Notes: generated by a model from the letters alone, not told the origin. DNA of 20,407 nt from JAQXGO01 sp045592445 (GCA_045592445.1 JAZNUV010000044.1:1-20407), one strand, 5' to 3'; numbered from the stretch's first letter, positions 1 through 8,279 are shown. A program made the numbers and translations.

Positions 1-2
1 GG

Positions 3-332
3 GGCGCCTTCGGCGGTATCGTTGCAACCTGTGCCGTGGTACTCCCTTCTCTTTTCATTATTACAATCATTGCCGCGTTTATAAGAAACTTTGCATCCAT
101 TGCCGCTGTGGGGCATGCCCTTGCAGGGATACGCATTGCAGTCGCGGCATTGGTGCTCGGCACGCTTTATAAAATGCTGCGCAAAAATGTACGTGGCGTA
201 TTTGGCACCGTCATTTTTCTGATTACGCTTTTGCTGTCCATTTTGACAGGCATTTCGCCCATTTATATTGTTCTCGGCGCCATCATCGTCGGTCTTATCT
301 ACGGGCATTTTGCGAAAGGAGAGGTAGAATGA
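3..332 (+). CDS. chrA: Chromate transporter family protein, first half (5' truncated)
   Basis: Only the C-terminal part is present: the reading frame is open from the first complete codon at position 3, so the true start lies left of the window. The visible 109 residues are almost wholly hydrophobic, with about three to four membrane segments. They end with a short charged tail (HFAKGEVE). The GIR..VAALVLG stretch matches the conserved GIRPAVVA region of ChrA-type transporters and is repeated in the next gene. Its stop overlaps the start of the next gene (ATGA), as expected for the two half-size ChrA proteins that act together in many Bacillota. Chromate export is the family name; the natural substrate may be another anion. 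The family call is fairly certain, the substrate is not. Confidence 0.8.
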   Translation, partial: GAFGGIVATCAVVLPSLFIITIIAAFIRNFASIAAVGHALAGIRIAVAALVLGTLYKMLRKNVRGVFGTVIFLITLLLSILTGISPIYIVLGAIIVGLIYGHFAKGEVE

Positions 333-895
333 TATATTTTTCACTTTTCACTGCCTTTTTCAAAACGGGACTTTTTGCCATCGGCGGCGGTCTTGCCACA
401 TTGCCCTTTTTGTATGAAATTTCTGATCGATACGGTTGGTTTACAAAGGAAATGCTATCAGATATGCTGGCAGTTTCCGAATCCACGCCCGGCCCCATCG
501 GCGTAAACATGGCAACCTATGCCGGCTACTGTGCGGCGGGCGTCCCCGGCGCAATCGTGGCGACTTTTTCTTTGATTCTGCCCTCCGTTATCATTATTTT
601 ACTGATTGCGACGTTTATGTCACGCTTTCGTGAGAATCGTTTTGTAAAAAGTGCGTTTTGCGGGATTCGCCCCGCTGTCGTCGCCATTGTCGCTTTGGCA
701 GTGTGGAAGGTTTTGCAGGTTTCCGTTCTCAATATGCCGCGATTTTTGGAAACGCAGAACTTTTTTGCGCTTTTTGAGCCGCTTCCCATATTGCTTCTTG
801 GTGGCTTTCTCTTTGTAAACAACTTCTTTAAAAAAGTGCACCCCATTTTTCTGATTGCGGCGGGTGCCATACTCGGTATTCTTCTTAATTTGTAA
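329..895 (+). CDS. chrA: Chromate transporter family protein, second half
   Basis: A 188-residue integral membrane protein of the short-chain ChrA family, which has one six-helix-like domain where long ChrA proteins have two. Family signatures are visible: an N-terminal KTGLFAIGGG (about residues 12-21), SESTPGPIGVNMATYAG (about 50-66) and GIRPAVVAIVALAVWKV (about 112-128). The start overlaps the stop of the preceding half by four bases (ATGA), so the two are translationally coupled and probably form a heterodimer in the cytoplasmic membrane. The ribosome-binding site GAAAGGAGAGG lies just upstream, inside the preceding gene. Transport of chromate by such pairs is known for some Bacillus proteins; here the substrate is inferred only from the family. 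Confidence 0.85.
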   Translation: MIYFSLFTAFFKTGLFAIGGGLATLPFLYEISDRYGWFTKEMLSDMLAVSESTPGPIGVNMATYAGYCAAGVPGAIVATFSLILPSVIIILLIATFMSRFRENRFVKSAFCGIRPAVVAIVALAVWKVLQVSVLNMPRFLETQNFFALFEPLPILLLGGFLFVNNFFKKVHPIFLIAAGAILGILLNL

Positions 896-923
896 ATTTA
901 TTTTTAACAATGGAATAAAAGCA

Positions 924-952
924 TGTACATTGTTTAAAATTTACGATACAAT
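924..952 (+). promoter_or_regulatory. Possible promoter of the two-component system
   Basis: TACAAT at 947-952 is one base from the -10 consensus. A weak -35 (TGTACA, four of six matches) lies 17 bases upstream at 924-929. It sits in the 76-base gap between chrA and the regulator gene. The -35 is poor, so the promoter may need an activator or may not be real. Confidence 0.35.
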
Positions 953-971
953 AAAAAAAGGGGGTGTTCCG

Positions 972-1655
972 ATGCAAAGCAAAATATTGGTCGTGGATGA
1001 CGATGTCAATATCTGTGAACTGGTACGCTTATATCTTACAAAAGAAGACTACGATGTAACCACGGTGTATAACGGCAGGGCCGCTATCGAAACATTTTCT
1101 AAATCCGCTCCCGATCTTGTCCTTTTGGATTTGATGTTGCCGGGTATGGATGGCATGGAGGTCTGCCGCGAAATTCGCAAAAAATCCGCCACACCTATTA
1201 TTATGCTGACGGCAAAAGGCGAAACCTTTGATAAGGTACTCGGGCTTGAGCTTGGGGCGGATGATTATATTGTTAAACCGTTTGAGCCGAAGGAGCTGGT
1301 CGCGCGCGTTAAAGCCGTTTTACGGCGCAGTTGTACGGCGCAAGACGAAGAAGAACGGTGCGTCGAATATAACGGGCTTTCCATAAGCCTTGTCACCTAC
1401 GAGCTTTGCGTCGGAGGGAAAAGTGTTGAGGTCCCGCCAAAGGAACTTGAGCTTTTATACCATTTGGCTTCCCATCCAAACCGCGTGTATACGCGCGAGC
1501 AACTTTTGGAGGATGTATGGGGTTTTGACTATTTTGGAGACTCCAGAACCGTTGACGTGCACGTCAAACGCCTGCGCGAAAAACTGGAGGGGCATGAAAA
1601 CGGCTGGCAACTGAAAACCGTCTGGGGTGTCGGCTATAAATTCGAGGTGAAGTAG
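972..1655 (+). CDS. OmpR/PhoB-family response regulator
   Basis: A 227-residue cytoplasmic DNA-binding response regulator. The receiver domain (residues 3-115) has the acidic pocket D9-D10, phospho-acceptor D53 in LVLLDLMLPGMDG, T80 and K102 in the VKPF motif. The winged-helix domain (about 130-225) has the typical PPKELELLYHLA, YTREQLLEDVWG and RTVDVHVKRLREKL elements. The reading frame extends upstream, but I start at ATG 972: it has a good ribosome-binding site (AAAGGGGGTG) and gives a canonical N-terminus, MQSKILVVDDD. The kinase gene follows after two bases, so the pair is one unit. The htrA-like protease just downstream suggests an envelope-stress regulon like CssRS-htrA of Bacillus, but this is inference from position. 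Confidence 0.93.
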   Translation: MQSKILVVDDDVNICELVRLYLTKEDYDVTTVYNGRAAIETFSKSAPDLVLLDLMLPGMDGMEVCREIRKKSATPIIMLTAKGETFDKVLGLELGADDYIVKPFEPKELVARVKAVLRRSCTAQDEEERCVEYNGLSISLVTYELCVGGKSVEVPPKELELLYHLASHPNRVYTREQLLEDVWGFDYFGDSRTVDVHVKRLREKLEGHENGWQLKTVWGVGYKFEVK

Positions 1656-1657
1656 AC

Positions 1658-3064
1658 GTGCGGAAAACTATTTTCAGCCAAATTCTGACCGCGCAGTTTA
1701 CAATTGTCACGCTCTGCGTTTCGGTGCTTGCCTCCCTGCTTTTTACCTTTGTCGGGCAGTATATTGTGGATGAGCGCGAGCAACTTCTCAAAGAAGAAGT
1801 GACACATCTGAATGAAATTACCGTTTTCTACCAGGAAAACCAAAACAGCAACATGGCTTCTCTTTATGCCATGACACTCAATGATATTGCACGTCGCATG
1901 GGCGGCGTAGTCTTTATTGCAGACCGAAACGGCAAAATTCGTACCTGCTCGCAAAATATACGGGAACATATAGAGAGCGATTTGCCTGAAGAACAAGTGT
2001 CCCGTCTTTTTGCGGGAGATAATCGGATGCTTGGCAATTTAAACGGTTTTTTTAAGAAAACCTATCTTTTGGTTTCCTCCCCGATTTCCTACCGCGGCAA
2101 GACGCATGCCGTCGGCTGCATTGCCGTACCCATGCCAGAAATCACGCGATATCGTAATGACATCTTTCGCACAGTTGCCGTCTCCACAGTATGCACGGCA
2201 ATGATTTCTTTCCTCCTTGCGTATTTTCTCTCCCGCCGCATCTCCAGCCCCTTAAAGCACATAAGCAGTGCCGCAAAAAGCATTGCGAAGGGGAATTTTG
2301 ATGTAGAGGTGCCTGTACGCGGGAATACGGAAATTGCGGAGCTTAGCGAAACCTTTAATCAGATGACTTTTTCCTTGAAAAAGCTTGAGGATATGCGTGA
2401 CGGGTTTATTTCAAACGTCTCCCATGAGCTGCGCACGCCCATGACAACAATTTCGGGCTTTGTTGAAGGCATATTGGACGGTACCGTTCCCGCCGACAAG
2501 CAAACCGAATATCTCTCTATTGTTTTGAACGAAACAAAGCGTCTTGCACGGCTTGTCAACGAGCTTTTGCTTGTCGCACGCATGGAAGGCGGGCTTGTCC
2601 TTCAGAAAACTGTATTTGATATAAATGAGCTTTGCCGTGTTGCACTTTTACGCTTTGAACAAAGCTATGCGGATAAAAATATTTGCGCGAAAGTGGATTT
2701 CGCCAGTGACGTCTGCCTTGTTCTGGCAGATAAGGACGCGATTGACCGTGTTTTAATCAATCTTTTTGACAATGCCGCAAAGTTTAACATCCCGGGCGGT
2801 TATGTCCACGTTAAAGTCAGTGAAACAGACACAGTGGCAACCATATCCGTGGAAAATACAGGGCCGGGGCTTACGTCCGAGGAACTGAAAATGATATGGG
2901 ACAAGTTTTACAAAACTGATAAATCCCGCAGTCTTGACAAAACGGGTGTCGGGCTGGGGCTATACCTTGTAAAAAACATTGTTGCCGCGCACGGCGAAAA
3001 AATTTATGCAGAAAGTGTGCCTGACCGTTTTACCCGATTTGTTTTCACGCTCAAAAAGAGATGA
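1658..3064 (+). CDS. Membrane sensor histidine kinase (HAMP-HisKA-HATPase)
   Basis: A 468-residue kinase starting with GTG two bases after the regulator stop, with GAGGTGAAG as ribosome-binding site. Order: TM1 about 12-36; an extracytoplasmic sensor segment of about 130 residues; TM2 about 168-191; HAMP about 191-244; HisKA dimerisation helix with phospho-acceptor H256 in SNVSHELRTPM; and an HATPase domain with the N box around N368/N372, the G1 box VENTGPGL (398-405) and the G2 box GVGLGLYLVKN (430-440). All catalytic motifs are intact. The sensor segment has the length of a single Cache/PAS-like fold, but I cannot assign a ligand. It should phosphorylate D53 of the adjacent regulator. Confidence 0.93.
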   Translation: MRKTIFSQILTAQFTIVTLCVSVLASLLFTFVGQYIVDEREQLLKEEVTHLNEITVFYQENQNSNMASLYAMTLNDIARRMGGVVFIADRNGKIRTCSQNIREHIESDLPEEQVSRLFAGDNRMLGNLNGFFKKTYLLVSSPISYRGKTHAVGCIAVPMPEITRYRNDIFRTVAVSTVCTAMISFLLAYFLSRRISSPLKHISSAAKSIAKGNFDVEVPVRGNTEIAELSETFNQMTFSLKKLEDMRDGFISNVSHELRTPMTTISGFVEGILDGTVPADKQTEYLSIVLNETKRLARLVNELLLVARMEGGLVLQKTVFDINELCRVALLRFEQSYADKNICAKVDFASDVCLVLADKDAIDRVLINLFDNAAKFNIPGGYVHVKVSETDTVATISVENTGPGLTSEELKMIWDKFYKTDKSRSLDKTGVGLGLYLVKNIVAAHGEKIYAESVPDRFTRFVFTLKKR

Positions 3065-3094
3065 ATTTTTAGTTTTTTCATTTTTATATCATAA

Positions 3095-3124
3095 TTTCAT
3101 AACAATTTTGTTGTATGCTATACT
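3095..3124 (+). promoter_or_regulatory. Extended -10 promoter upstream of the htrA-like gene
   Basis: TGC-TATACT (3116-3124) is an extended -10 element. A degenerate -35 (TTTCAT, 3095-3100) is 18 bases upstream. Three TCAT tetramers at 3078, 3089 and 3097 lie on and just upstream of the -35. The first two are 11 bases apart, the spacing OmpR/PhoB-family proteins often use, so the neighbouring regulator could bind here. The promoter is likely; the operator reading is a guess. Confidence 0.55.
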
Positions 3125-3147
3125 TATAAACCGAGAAAGGATGAAAA

Positions 3148-4359
3148 ATGATGCAAGAATTTAATGAATTTCAATGGCATAGTCCCGAACCGCCCACGCA
3201 AACCCCTGCGCCCGAACCACAGAAGAAGAAAAATCCCACATGGCTCACGGCATTTTTGGGTGCAGTCGTCGGTGCCCTCCTCGTCTCGATTCTATCCCCC
3301 GCTATTTCCGGTCTTTTTGGCCATGATGGCGGCACCTTCTCCTTTGGGGACGCGCCCGAAGCAACGCCATCGCTTTTACAGGTTACGTATAACCCTGAGA
3401 ACCGAACGGAACTGACTACCGTGGAAATCGGGAAGTTGGTAGGCCCTGCCGCCGTCGGCATTACAACGGTTGTCGAAACACAGATGTACTCCATTTTCGG
3501 CGGTCGCAACACCTATGAAAGCAGCGGCAGCGGCAGCGGTATCATCATCTCTTCCGACGGCTATATTATCACAAACAACCATGTCATTCAAAACGCCAAA
3601 AAGGTTACCGTTATTTTAAATAACAGTAAGGTTTACGATGCAAAGGTAATCGGTGCGGATGCGCAAACAGACCTTGCCGTTTTAAAGATTGATGCAAAGG
3701 ACCTCCCCACCGCCGTTTTGGGGAATTCCGATGCGCTTGAGGCAGGCGAACGCGTTGTCGCTATCGGCAACCCCTTAGGGCAGGAGCTTGCAGGCACACT
3801 GACAGAGGGCATTGTCAGTGCTCTGAATCGTACACTTACGGTGGACAATGTGAGCTACACGCTGATTCAGACTGATGCCGCCATAAACCCCGGCAACTCC
3901 GGCGGCGCCTTGGTGAACCGTTTCGGTGAGGTTATCGGCATTAACACCGTAAAGGTCAGCTCTTCGGACGTGGAAGGCTTAGGTTTCTCCATCCCTGTAA
4001 ACAACGCAAAGCCTATTATTGAGGACCTTATCAATCACGGCTATGTAAAAGGGCGGCCGCGTATCGGTCTTTATGCCGAATATTTAACACCCGAGGAAGC
4101 GGCATATTATAATATTCCTTCTGCCGGTCTTTTCGTTTCTGAGGTGGTTGCGGACAGCGGTGCGGCAAAGGCGGGCATCCGAAAAGGTGACGTTGTATTA
4201 AAATGTAACGCCGAGGAAGTAAAATCCGTGGATGAACTCAACGCCATCCGCGATCAATTTAAGGCGGGTGACACGATTACACTGACGATTAACCGCGACG
4301 GGAATGTAATGGACATTCGCGTCACACTGACAGAGGAAACGCCTTCCTTTACCCAATAA
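3148..4359 (+). CDS. htrA: HtrA/DegP-like membrane-anchored serine protease with PDZ domain
   Basis: A 403-residue S1C-type protease and chaperone that degrades misfolded exported proteins on the outer face of the membrane. A cytoplasmic N-terminus rich in Pro, Glu and Lys (1-30) precedes a single membrane anchor (about 32-57). The trypsin-like domain (about 93-295) has an intact triad: H145 in TNNHVI, D175 in TDLAVLK and S251 in NPGNSGGAL. One PDZ domain (about 303-395) follows, including SGAAKAGIRKGDVV. This matches the single-PDZ HtrA proteins of Bacillota in size and order. Start ATG 3148 (ATG 3151 is also possible) has GAGAAAGG seven bases upstream. It follows the two-component genes by 83 bases with its own promoter and ends at a strong terminator, so it can be expressed separately while probably being their target. 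Confidence 0.93.
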   Translation: MMQEFNEFQWHSPEPPTQTPAPEPQKKKNPTWLTAFLGAVVGALLVSILSPAISGLFGHDGGTFSFGDAPEATPSLLQVTYNPENRTELTTVEIGKLVGPAAVGITTVVETQMYSIFGGRNTYESSGSGSGIIISSDGYIITNNHVIQNAKKVTVILNNSKVYDAKVIGADAQTDLAVLKIDAKDLPTAVLGNSDALEAGERVVAIGNPLGQELAGTLTEGIVSALNRTLTVDNVSYTLIQTDAAINPGNSGGALVNRFGEVIGINTVKVSSSDVEGLGFSIPVNNAKPIIEDLINHGYVKGRPRIGLYAEYLTPEEAAYYNIPSAGLFVSEVVADSGAAKAGIRKGDVVLKCNAEEVKSVDELNAIRDQFKAGDTITLTINRDGNVMDIRVTLTEETPSFTQ

Positions 4360-4370
4360 CCCACAACAAG

Positions 4371-4413
4371 AAAGGGGCAGTTTAAAAACTGGAGTTTTTA
4401 AACTGCCCCTTTT
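4371..4413 (+). terminator. Strong hairpin terminator after the htrA-like gene
   Basis: A perfect 19-base-pair inverted repeat (4371-4389 with 4394-4412) with a TGGA loop lies 11 bases after the htrA stop. Both strands have an A/T tract at the outer edge (AAA on the left, TTTT on the right), so it could also work from the other strand. The T tract is short, but the stem is exceptionally long. Confidence 0.8.
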
Positions 4414-4440
4414 GGGGGATGGAATAAAAATGTTGTAGAC

Positions 4441-4613
4441 CGAACAAACTGAGCCACGGCAAGGCGTACATGGGTACGTCGAGAGGCGAAGTTTGTTCGT
4501 AGCATAAACGCTAAAATACAAGGCAGTATCTGGATTTTTCAAATTTTACAGCATATTTCATATTTTTGATTTTCTTAAGAGGTTCTAAAATATGTTAAAA
4601 ATAGCGTTTGTGC
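4441..4613. repeat. Intergenic compound palindromic element
   Basis: Two sets of inverted repeats sit side by side in the gene-free stretch between htrA and the lipoprotein. The first pairs CGAACAAACTnnGCC (4441-4455) with GGCnnAGTTTGTTCG (4485-4499), enclosing a smaller hairpin CGTAC-ATGG-GTACG (4465-4478). The second pairs GCATAAACGCTA (4502-4513) with TAGCGTTTGTGC (4602-4613), eleven of twelve bases complementary, with about 90 AT-rich bases between. No coding frame is convincing here. It resembles a small dispersed palindromic repeat or a structured RNA; only one copy is in the window, so its repeat nature is inferred. Confidence 0.5.
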
Positions 4614-4681
4614 GATCTACGCATTTTTAAACATCCCCCCCTTTTTTCTGCAAAATCCGCTATATACTGACAGTGTTTATA

Positions 4682-4710
4682 TTGACTTGTATTTCCTTTC
4701 ATGGTATAAT
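4682..4710 (+). promoter_or_regulatory. Near-consensus sigma-A promoter of the SLH lipoprotein gene
   Basis: TTGACT (4682-4687), a 17-base spacer and TATAAT (4705-4710), with the extended -10 TGG just before it. This is an almost perfect housekeeping promoter. Transcription should begin near 4717, about 50 bases before the chosen start codon. Confidence 0.85.
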
Positions 4711-4767
4711 AATGAAGCTGATGCAAAGCATTAAAATTTCTATTTACCAATGAAAGAAGGAAAAAAC

Positions 4768-7700
4768 ATGCGCAAAAAATTGTATAAGGCAATCTCATTT
4801 TTCCTTGCCATCCTGATGTTATTGTCTTTGTCAGGTTGTATCACGGGGACAACGATTTTAGATGGGACCGATTCACCTTCCGCCACGGACACAAGCGTCG
4901 CAAACCGCGAAGAAGCTTTCCGCAGTGTTGTCCAGCGCCTTGTCAATACCTTTGGTATTGTAACGCCGGATAAACTGGCTCCGTTTAAAGAAGGGCGCTA
5001 CGATGACACCTCGCTTGCCACCTTCCGCGAGGTCGTATCCGGTGTTATGGAAGCAAAGATGATTGACGTAACAGGTGACGGGAAAGACGAACTGTTTTGC
5101 GTATGGTACAACAACGGCATCAAAGCAGCTGTTTTTGAATATGAGAACGGTAGCGCAAACCTTGCATGGACGGATCGTATAGGGGATGTTTGCAACATTT
5201 TCCATTTTTCTCTTTACAAGATTCAAAATCAAATTCTTTGGAACTGGGGCAACACAAGACACTATTTTGACAGTTTCATATCCTATATTGATAAGCAGTA
5301 TCAGAACGCACTAAAAGACGGGTTTATCTTTACGGCTGAAGAGCAACAGTACATAGATGAAGAGGCCGCGCACGGAAAAATAAACGAAAGCGATGCCATC
5401 AAAAAGGTTTGTGAAAAGCGTCTTGGTATAGACGGTGACGAAGATGAAAGGGTCCTGGACATTCGGATAGAAGGTTATGATTTGACCCTGACACCGGATG
5501 ATTTTGCGTCGCGTTGGAATATTACAATTCCCGAGCCAAAGTTTTCACCACAACAACTGCTTGCCAAATTACCCTATTTGGGTGACAGAAGTGCGTGCAA
5601 AATGGATAAAGCGATGGCAGAGGCTTTTGCAAACACCATTGAAAGCGTTCGTTCCAAGTACCAAACGAACGGGAATTACACACTTTACGCCTATCTTGCA
5701 GACCCCGCGGATGACGGCTTCCCTGTTTTAATCACCGCGTTTTGCAGAGAGGACCTTTATAATTTCTATGTCGCACACGATGAAAACGAACAGCCCATGT
5801 TTGATGTATGGACTTATCACGAAGGAACTGTGCAAAACGTTGCAGTTGAAACGCACAATCAGATCGGTCAAAAAGCAGATTCCATTCAATTTTTGTCAGA
5901 CAATGGGAAGCCCATTATCGGACTTCGTTACAGCGTGTATCGCGGTACAGACGACGGCACGCAAGGGATTGTCTACTACGCCATCGAAAACGGTCAGATG
6001 ACGATGCTGCATGACGAAATGGAATGTGCCGCCAGAGGCTACGGCAGCGATACCATGTATGGCTATTACATCCCCTTAAAGGACGGTACCATTTACGGTG
6101 ATAAGGTTGGCAACAATCCGGGGCTCCCTGCCCAAACGCTGATAGAGAACGGCTGGTATGTATCCGGCCATGGAACGCCCGGCGTCAGTGCCGTCGCCTA
6201 TGCTATGGTACTGGACGGCAAGCTTATCCCTGCTTCCAACAACCCGAACGATGCTATCTGGGCGAACATGTTTAGCCAAAACCTGCGAGACAGTAGCTAC
6301 GGGCAAATTATGGAAGGCTCAATAGACCTGTATATCACGAATTGGAGTAAAGCCGACGAGGTAACCGATCTTTTGCGCTCCTACGCAAAAGTAGCCGCAA
6401 GACCTTCTTATGCGTATGACAGAGTTTCCGCCCTCCTTACAAATGCACAGTACAATGCATTGGCAGACGCCGTCTCGAAACTGTTTACGGGTGAAATTGA
6501 CGAAATTTACAAATTGGCAGACGATTTGTACTACGTCATCGTTTTCGCAAATGATACCCCCTGTGGCGGTGTCCTCATAAAAAATACAGAGAACGGAACA
6601 GGCTGGCGCGTGATTCATTCGAGCGAAACATTGATGACTGCGGATGCACTGCAAACCGTGGCAGATGACGACCAATCCAAATCCAATATTACGATTGATT
6701 ATACTAAAACAGATAAAAGCACGGCATATTTGCAATCCGTACTGGAAAATATTGACGGCTCTGTTCCCAACAATGCTGCAAAATCCGAATTGGTCGGCTA
6801 TATAGAAACCTGCATCTCAAAAGACAGCCAAATCGATGTAAAAGCGAAAAAGAATTGCATTGCCGTCACGGATAAAACCATCGAAAAGAGCGTTGAAAAA
6901 GCCATAAAAACACGCGATACACTGACGCAGCTTTTGCGTGAAAAAGACGTGAGCACGAACAAGAGAGCCAGCGTTATCTTACATATTTTGTGCAAAAAAA
7001 CAAATGTGGAAGAGCCTGTACAAATCACTTTTGACAAGAGTCTGATTGGCGCTTATGGCGAGGCTGACGCTATCAAGATTTTGTTGGAAGATGCAGAACA
7101 TTCTGTTCTTATCTCCGCAGACACCTTGCAAAAGCTACTTGAAAAATACGGACAGTTTTCTGTAATTTTGCAGAAAACAGAGAAAAACACGTACACCATT
7201 CAGTTCGCCGATGCAGATGGAAACAGAATTGATAAAATCGAAAGCAGCCTGCTTTTTGAGCTGCCCGCCATGCATGAATTATGCACCGTTGAAGCCGAGT
7301 ATGTAGGTGGCGCAGATAACTGGGGCGGTCAGTATGACGAAAACAGACACACCATCTCCTTCGAAACGCCGTTTACGGGCAATTATACGATTTTGGAGGA
7401 TACCGAGAACATCTCGGACATTGATACATTAACCGAGGAGCAACAAAAGGCAATTCGTTTTATGGTATCAAAGGGATATTTCACCTTGGACAATGCACAA
7501 TTCAGCCCCGACAGTACCTTGACCCGATATGACTTCTCGCAAGCCTTGGTGCGCATGTTCTTTGCACTTGATAAGTCCCTGGTCTGCCCCTTCCCCGATG
7601 TTACAACGGATAATCCTTATTATCCTTTTGTTGCATCCGGCGCGGCAATTCGAGTGATTGAAGGCTATGATGACGGCACCTTCAAAGGTGATAAAAATGT

Positions 7701-8097
7701 ATTACGTGAAGAAGTTCTTTCCCTTTGCAGCCGTACCTTAAAAGAACGAAAGGGTTATATAGAACCGGCGCAGCCTTCCGATTTCTTGCATTTTACAGAT
7801 GCTGCGGCCATTCCAAACTGGGCGCGCGGCGAAATTGCTTTGGCTGTTCGCGAGGGACTGATAAAAAGCGGGAACGCGTTAGAACCGGGCGCCGAAATTT
7901 CAAGAGCAGAAAGCGCGGAAATTCTATACAGATTGTTTATGCTCTTGTATGAGGTCGAGCCTGTACCGGTAAACACGTCCGCATCCTCTTCTGCCCTTCC
8001 TATTGTTATCGGAAGCACTGTCGGCATTGCCGCTTTGTCAGCCTGTATACTTTTTATAGGAAGAAAGAGAAGAAAATCTAAAAATACAGAACAATAA
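4768..8097 (+). CDS. Large lipoprotein with C-terminal SLH repeats and membrane anchor
   Basis: A 1109-residue exported protein. ATG 4768 is chosen over ATG 4750 because AAGGAAAAAAC lies directly before it and it gives a compact lipoprotein signal: basic MRKK, a hydrophobic stretch (8-20) and lipobox LSGC with C24 as lipidated cysteine. The bulk (about 25-880) is not recognised. It contains one DVTGDGKDELF motif near residue 100, resembling the calcium-binding-like repeats of secreted FG-GAP/VCBS proteins. From about 886 to 1065 there are up to three SLH-type repeats, with FSPDSTLTRYDFSQALVRMF, FPDV...GYDDGTFKGD and FTDAAAIPNWARGEI as landmarks. A membrane helix (about 1077-1098) followed by RKRRKSKNTEQ ends the protein. 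SLH domains usually bind secondary cell-wall polymers. The gene stands alone with its own promoter; function is unknown. Confidence 0.85.
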   Translation: MRKKLYKAISFFLAILMLLSLSGCITGTTILDGTDSPSATDTSVANREEAFRSVVQRLVNTFGIVTPDKLAPFKEGRYDDTSLATFREVVSGVMEAKMIDVTGDGKDELFCVWYNNGIKAAVFEYENGSANLAWTDRIGDVCNIFHFSLYKIQNQILWNWGNTRHYFDSFISYIDKQYQNALKDGFIFTAEEQQYIDEEAAHGKINESDAIKKVCEKRLGIDGDEDERVLDIRIEGYDLTLTPDDFASRWNITIPEPKFSPQQLLAKLPYLGDRSACKMDKAMAEAFANTIESVRSKYQTNGNYTLYAYLADPADDGFPVLITAFCREDLYNFYVAHDENEQPMFDVWTYHEGTVQNVAVETHNQIGQKADSIQFLSDNGKPIIGLRYSVYRGTDDGTQGIVYYAIENGQMTMLHDEMECAARGYGSDTMYGYYIPLKDGTIYGDKVGNNPGLPAQTLIENGWYVSGHGTPGVSAVAYAMVLDGKLIPASNNPNDAIWANMFSQNLRDSSYGQIMEGSIDLYITNWSKADEVTDLLRSYAKVAARPSYAYDRVSALLTNAQYNALADAVSKLFTGEIDEIYKLADDLYYVIVFANDTPCGGVLIKNTENGTGWRVIHSSETLMTADALQTVADDDQSKSNITIDYTKTDKSTAYLQSVLENIDGSVPNNAAKSELVGYIETCISKDSQIDVKAKKNCIAVTDKTIEKSVEKAIKTRDTLTQLLREKDVSTNKRASVILHILCKKTNVEEPVQITFDKSLIGAYGEADAIKILLEDAEHSVLISADTLQKLLEKYGQFSVILQKTEKNTYTIQFADADGNRIDKIESSLLFELPAMHELCTVEAEYVGGADNWGGQYDENRHTISFETPFTGNYTILEDTENISDIDTLTEEQQKAIRFMVSKGYFTLDNAQFSPDSTLTRYDFSQALVRMFFALDKSLVCPFPDVTTDNPYYPFVASGAAIRVIEGYDDGTFKGDKNVLREEVLSLCSRTLKERKGYIEPAQPSDFLHFTDAAAIPNWARGEIALAVREGLIKSGNALEPGAEISRAESAEILYRLFMLLYEVEPVPVNTSASSSALPIVIGSTVGIAALSACILFIGRKRRKSKNTEQ

Positions 8098-8250
8098 AAA
8101 GCTTTTATACTCGCATTCTTGAACATCAAAGTTCAATTTGGTAAAGCAGGCTTTCTGTTTGTGAAAAGGATATAATTAGGCACATTCTGCTATATTATTT
8201 CCATGATTTATACAAAAATACATTTTCACAAAAAAAATTTCAAAAAAAGC

Positions 8251-8268
8251 TTGTTAAATTATTATCAA
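8251..8268. promoter_or_regulatory. Predicted Rex (NADH/NAD+ sensor) operator
   Basis: The 18-base site is TTGTTAA-ATTA-TTATCAA. It matches the clostridial Rex operator TTGTTAA-N4-TTAACAA at 13 of the 14 specified positions. It covers the -35 element and most of the spacer of the operon promoter, so bound Rex would block RNA polymerase. Rex leaves DNA when NADH is high, which would switch on malate and fumarate reduction as an electron sink. The match is seen; the regulation is inferred. Confidence 0.65.
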
Positions 8269-8279
8269 TGTGCTATAAT
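8251..8279 (+). promoter_or_regulatory. Promoter of the mdh-hdr-flx-frd-fum operon
   Basis: TTGTTA (8251-8256), a 17-base spacer and TATAAT (8274-8279), preceded by the extended -10 TGC. Transcription should begin near 8286, leaving a leader of about 90 bases before the mdh start. The rest of the 8098-8375 gap shows only a weak TTGAAC/GTTCAA hairpin at 8119-8136 and no other gene. Confidence 0.85.

Noticed and set aside
855..971. Upstream extension of the response regulator frame, giving 266 residues
   Set aside because: The extra 39 residues overlap the end of chrA and have no family counterpart; ATG 972 has a good ribosome-binding site and a standard receiver N-terminus.
8119..8140. Terminator after the SLH lipoprotein gene (TTGAAC/GTTCAA hairpin)
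   Set aside because: A six-base stem with only half G+C-poor pairing and a T3 tail is too weak to call a terminator.
8157..8175. Second Rex-like site or promoter (TTTGTGAAAA, then TATAAT at 8170)
   Set aside because: Only one half of the Rex palindrome is present and no -35 hexamer stands at a proper distance, so neither reading holds.
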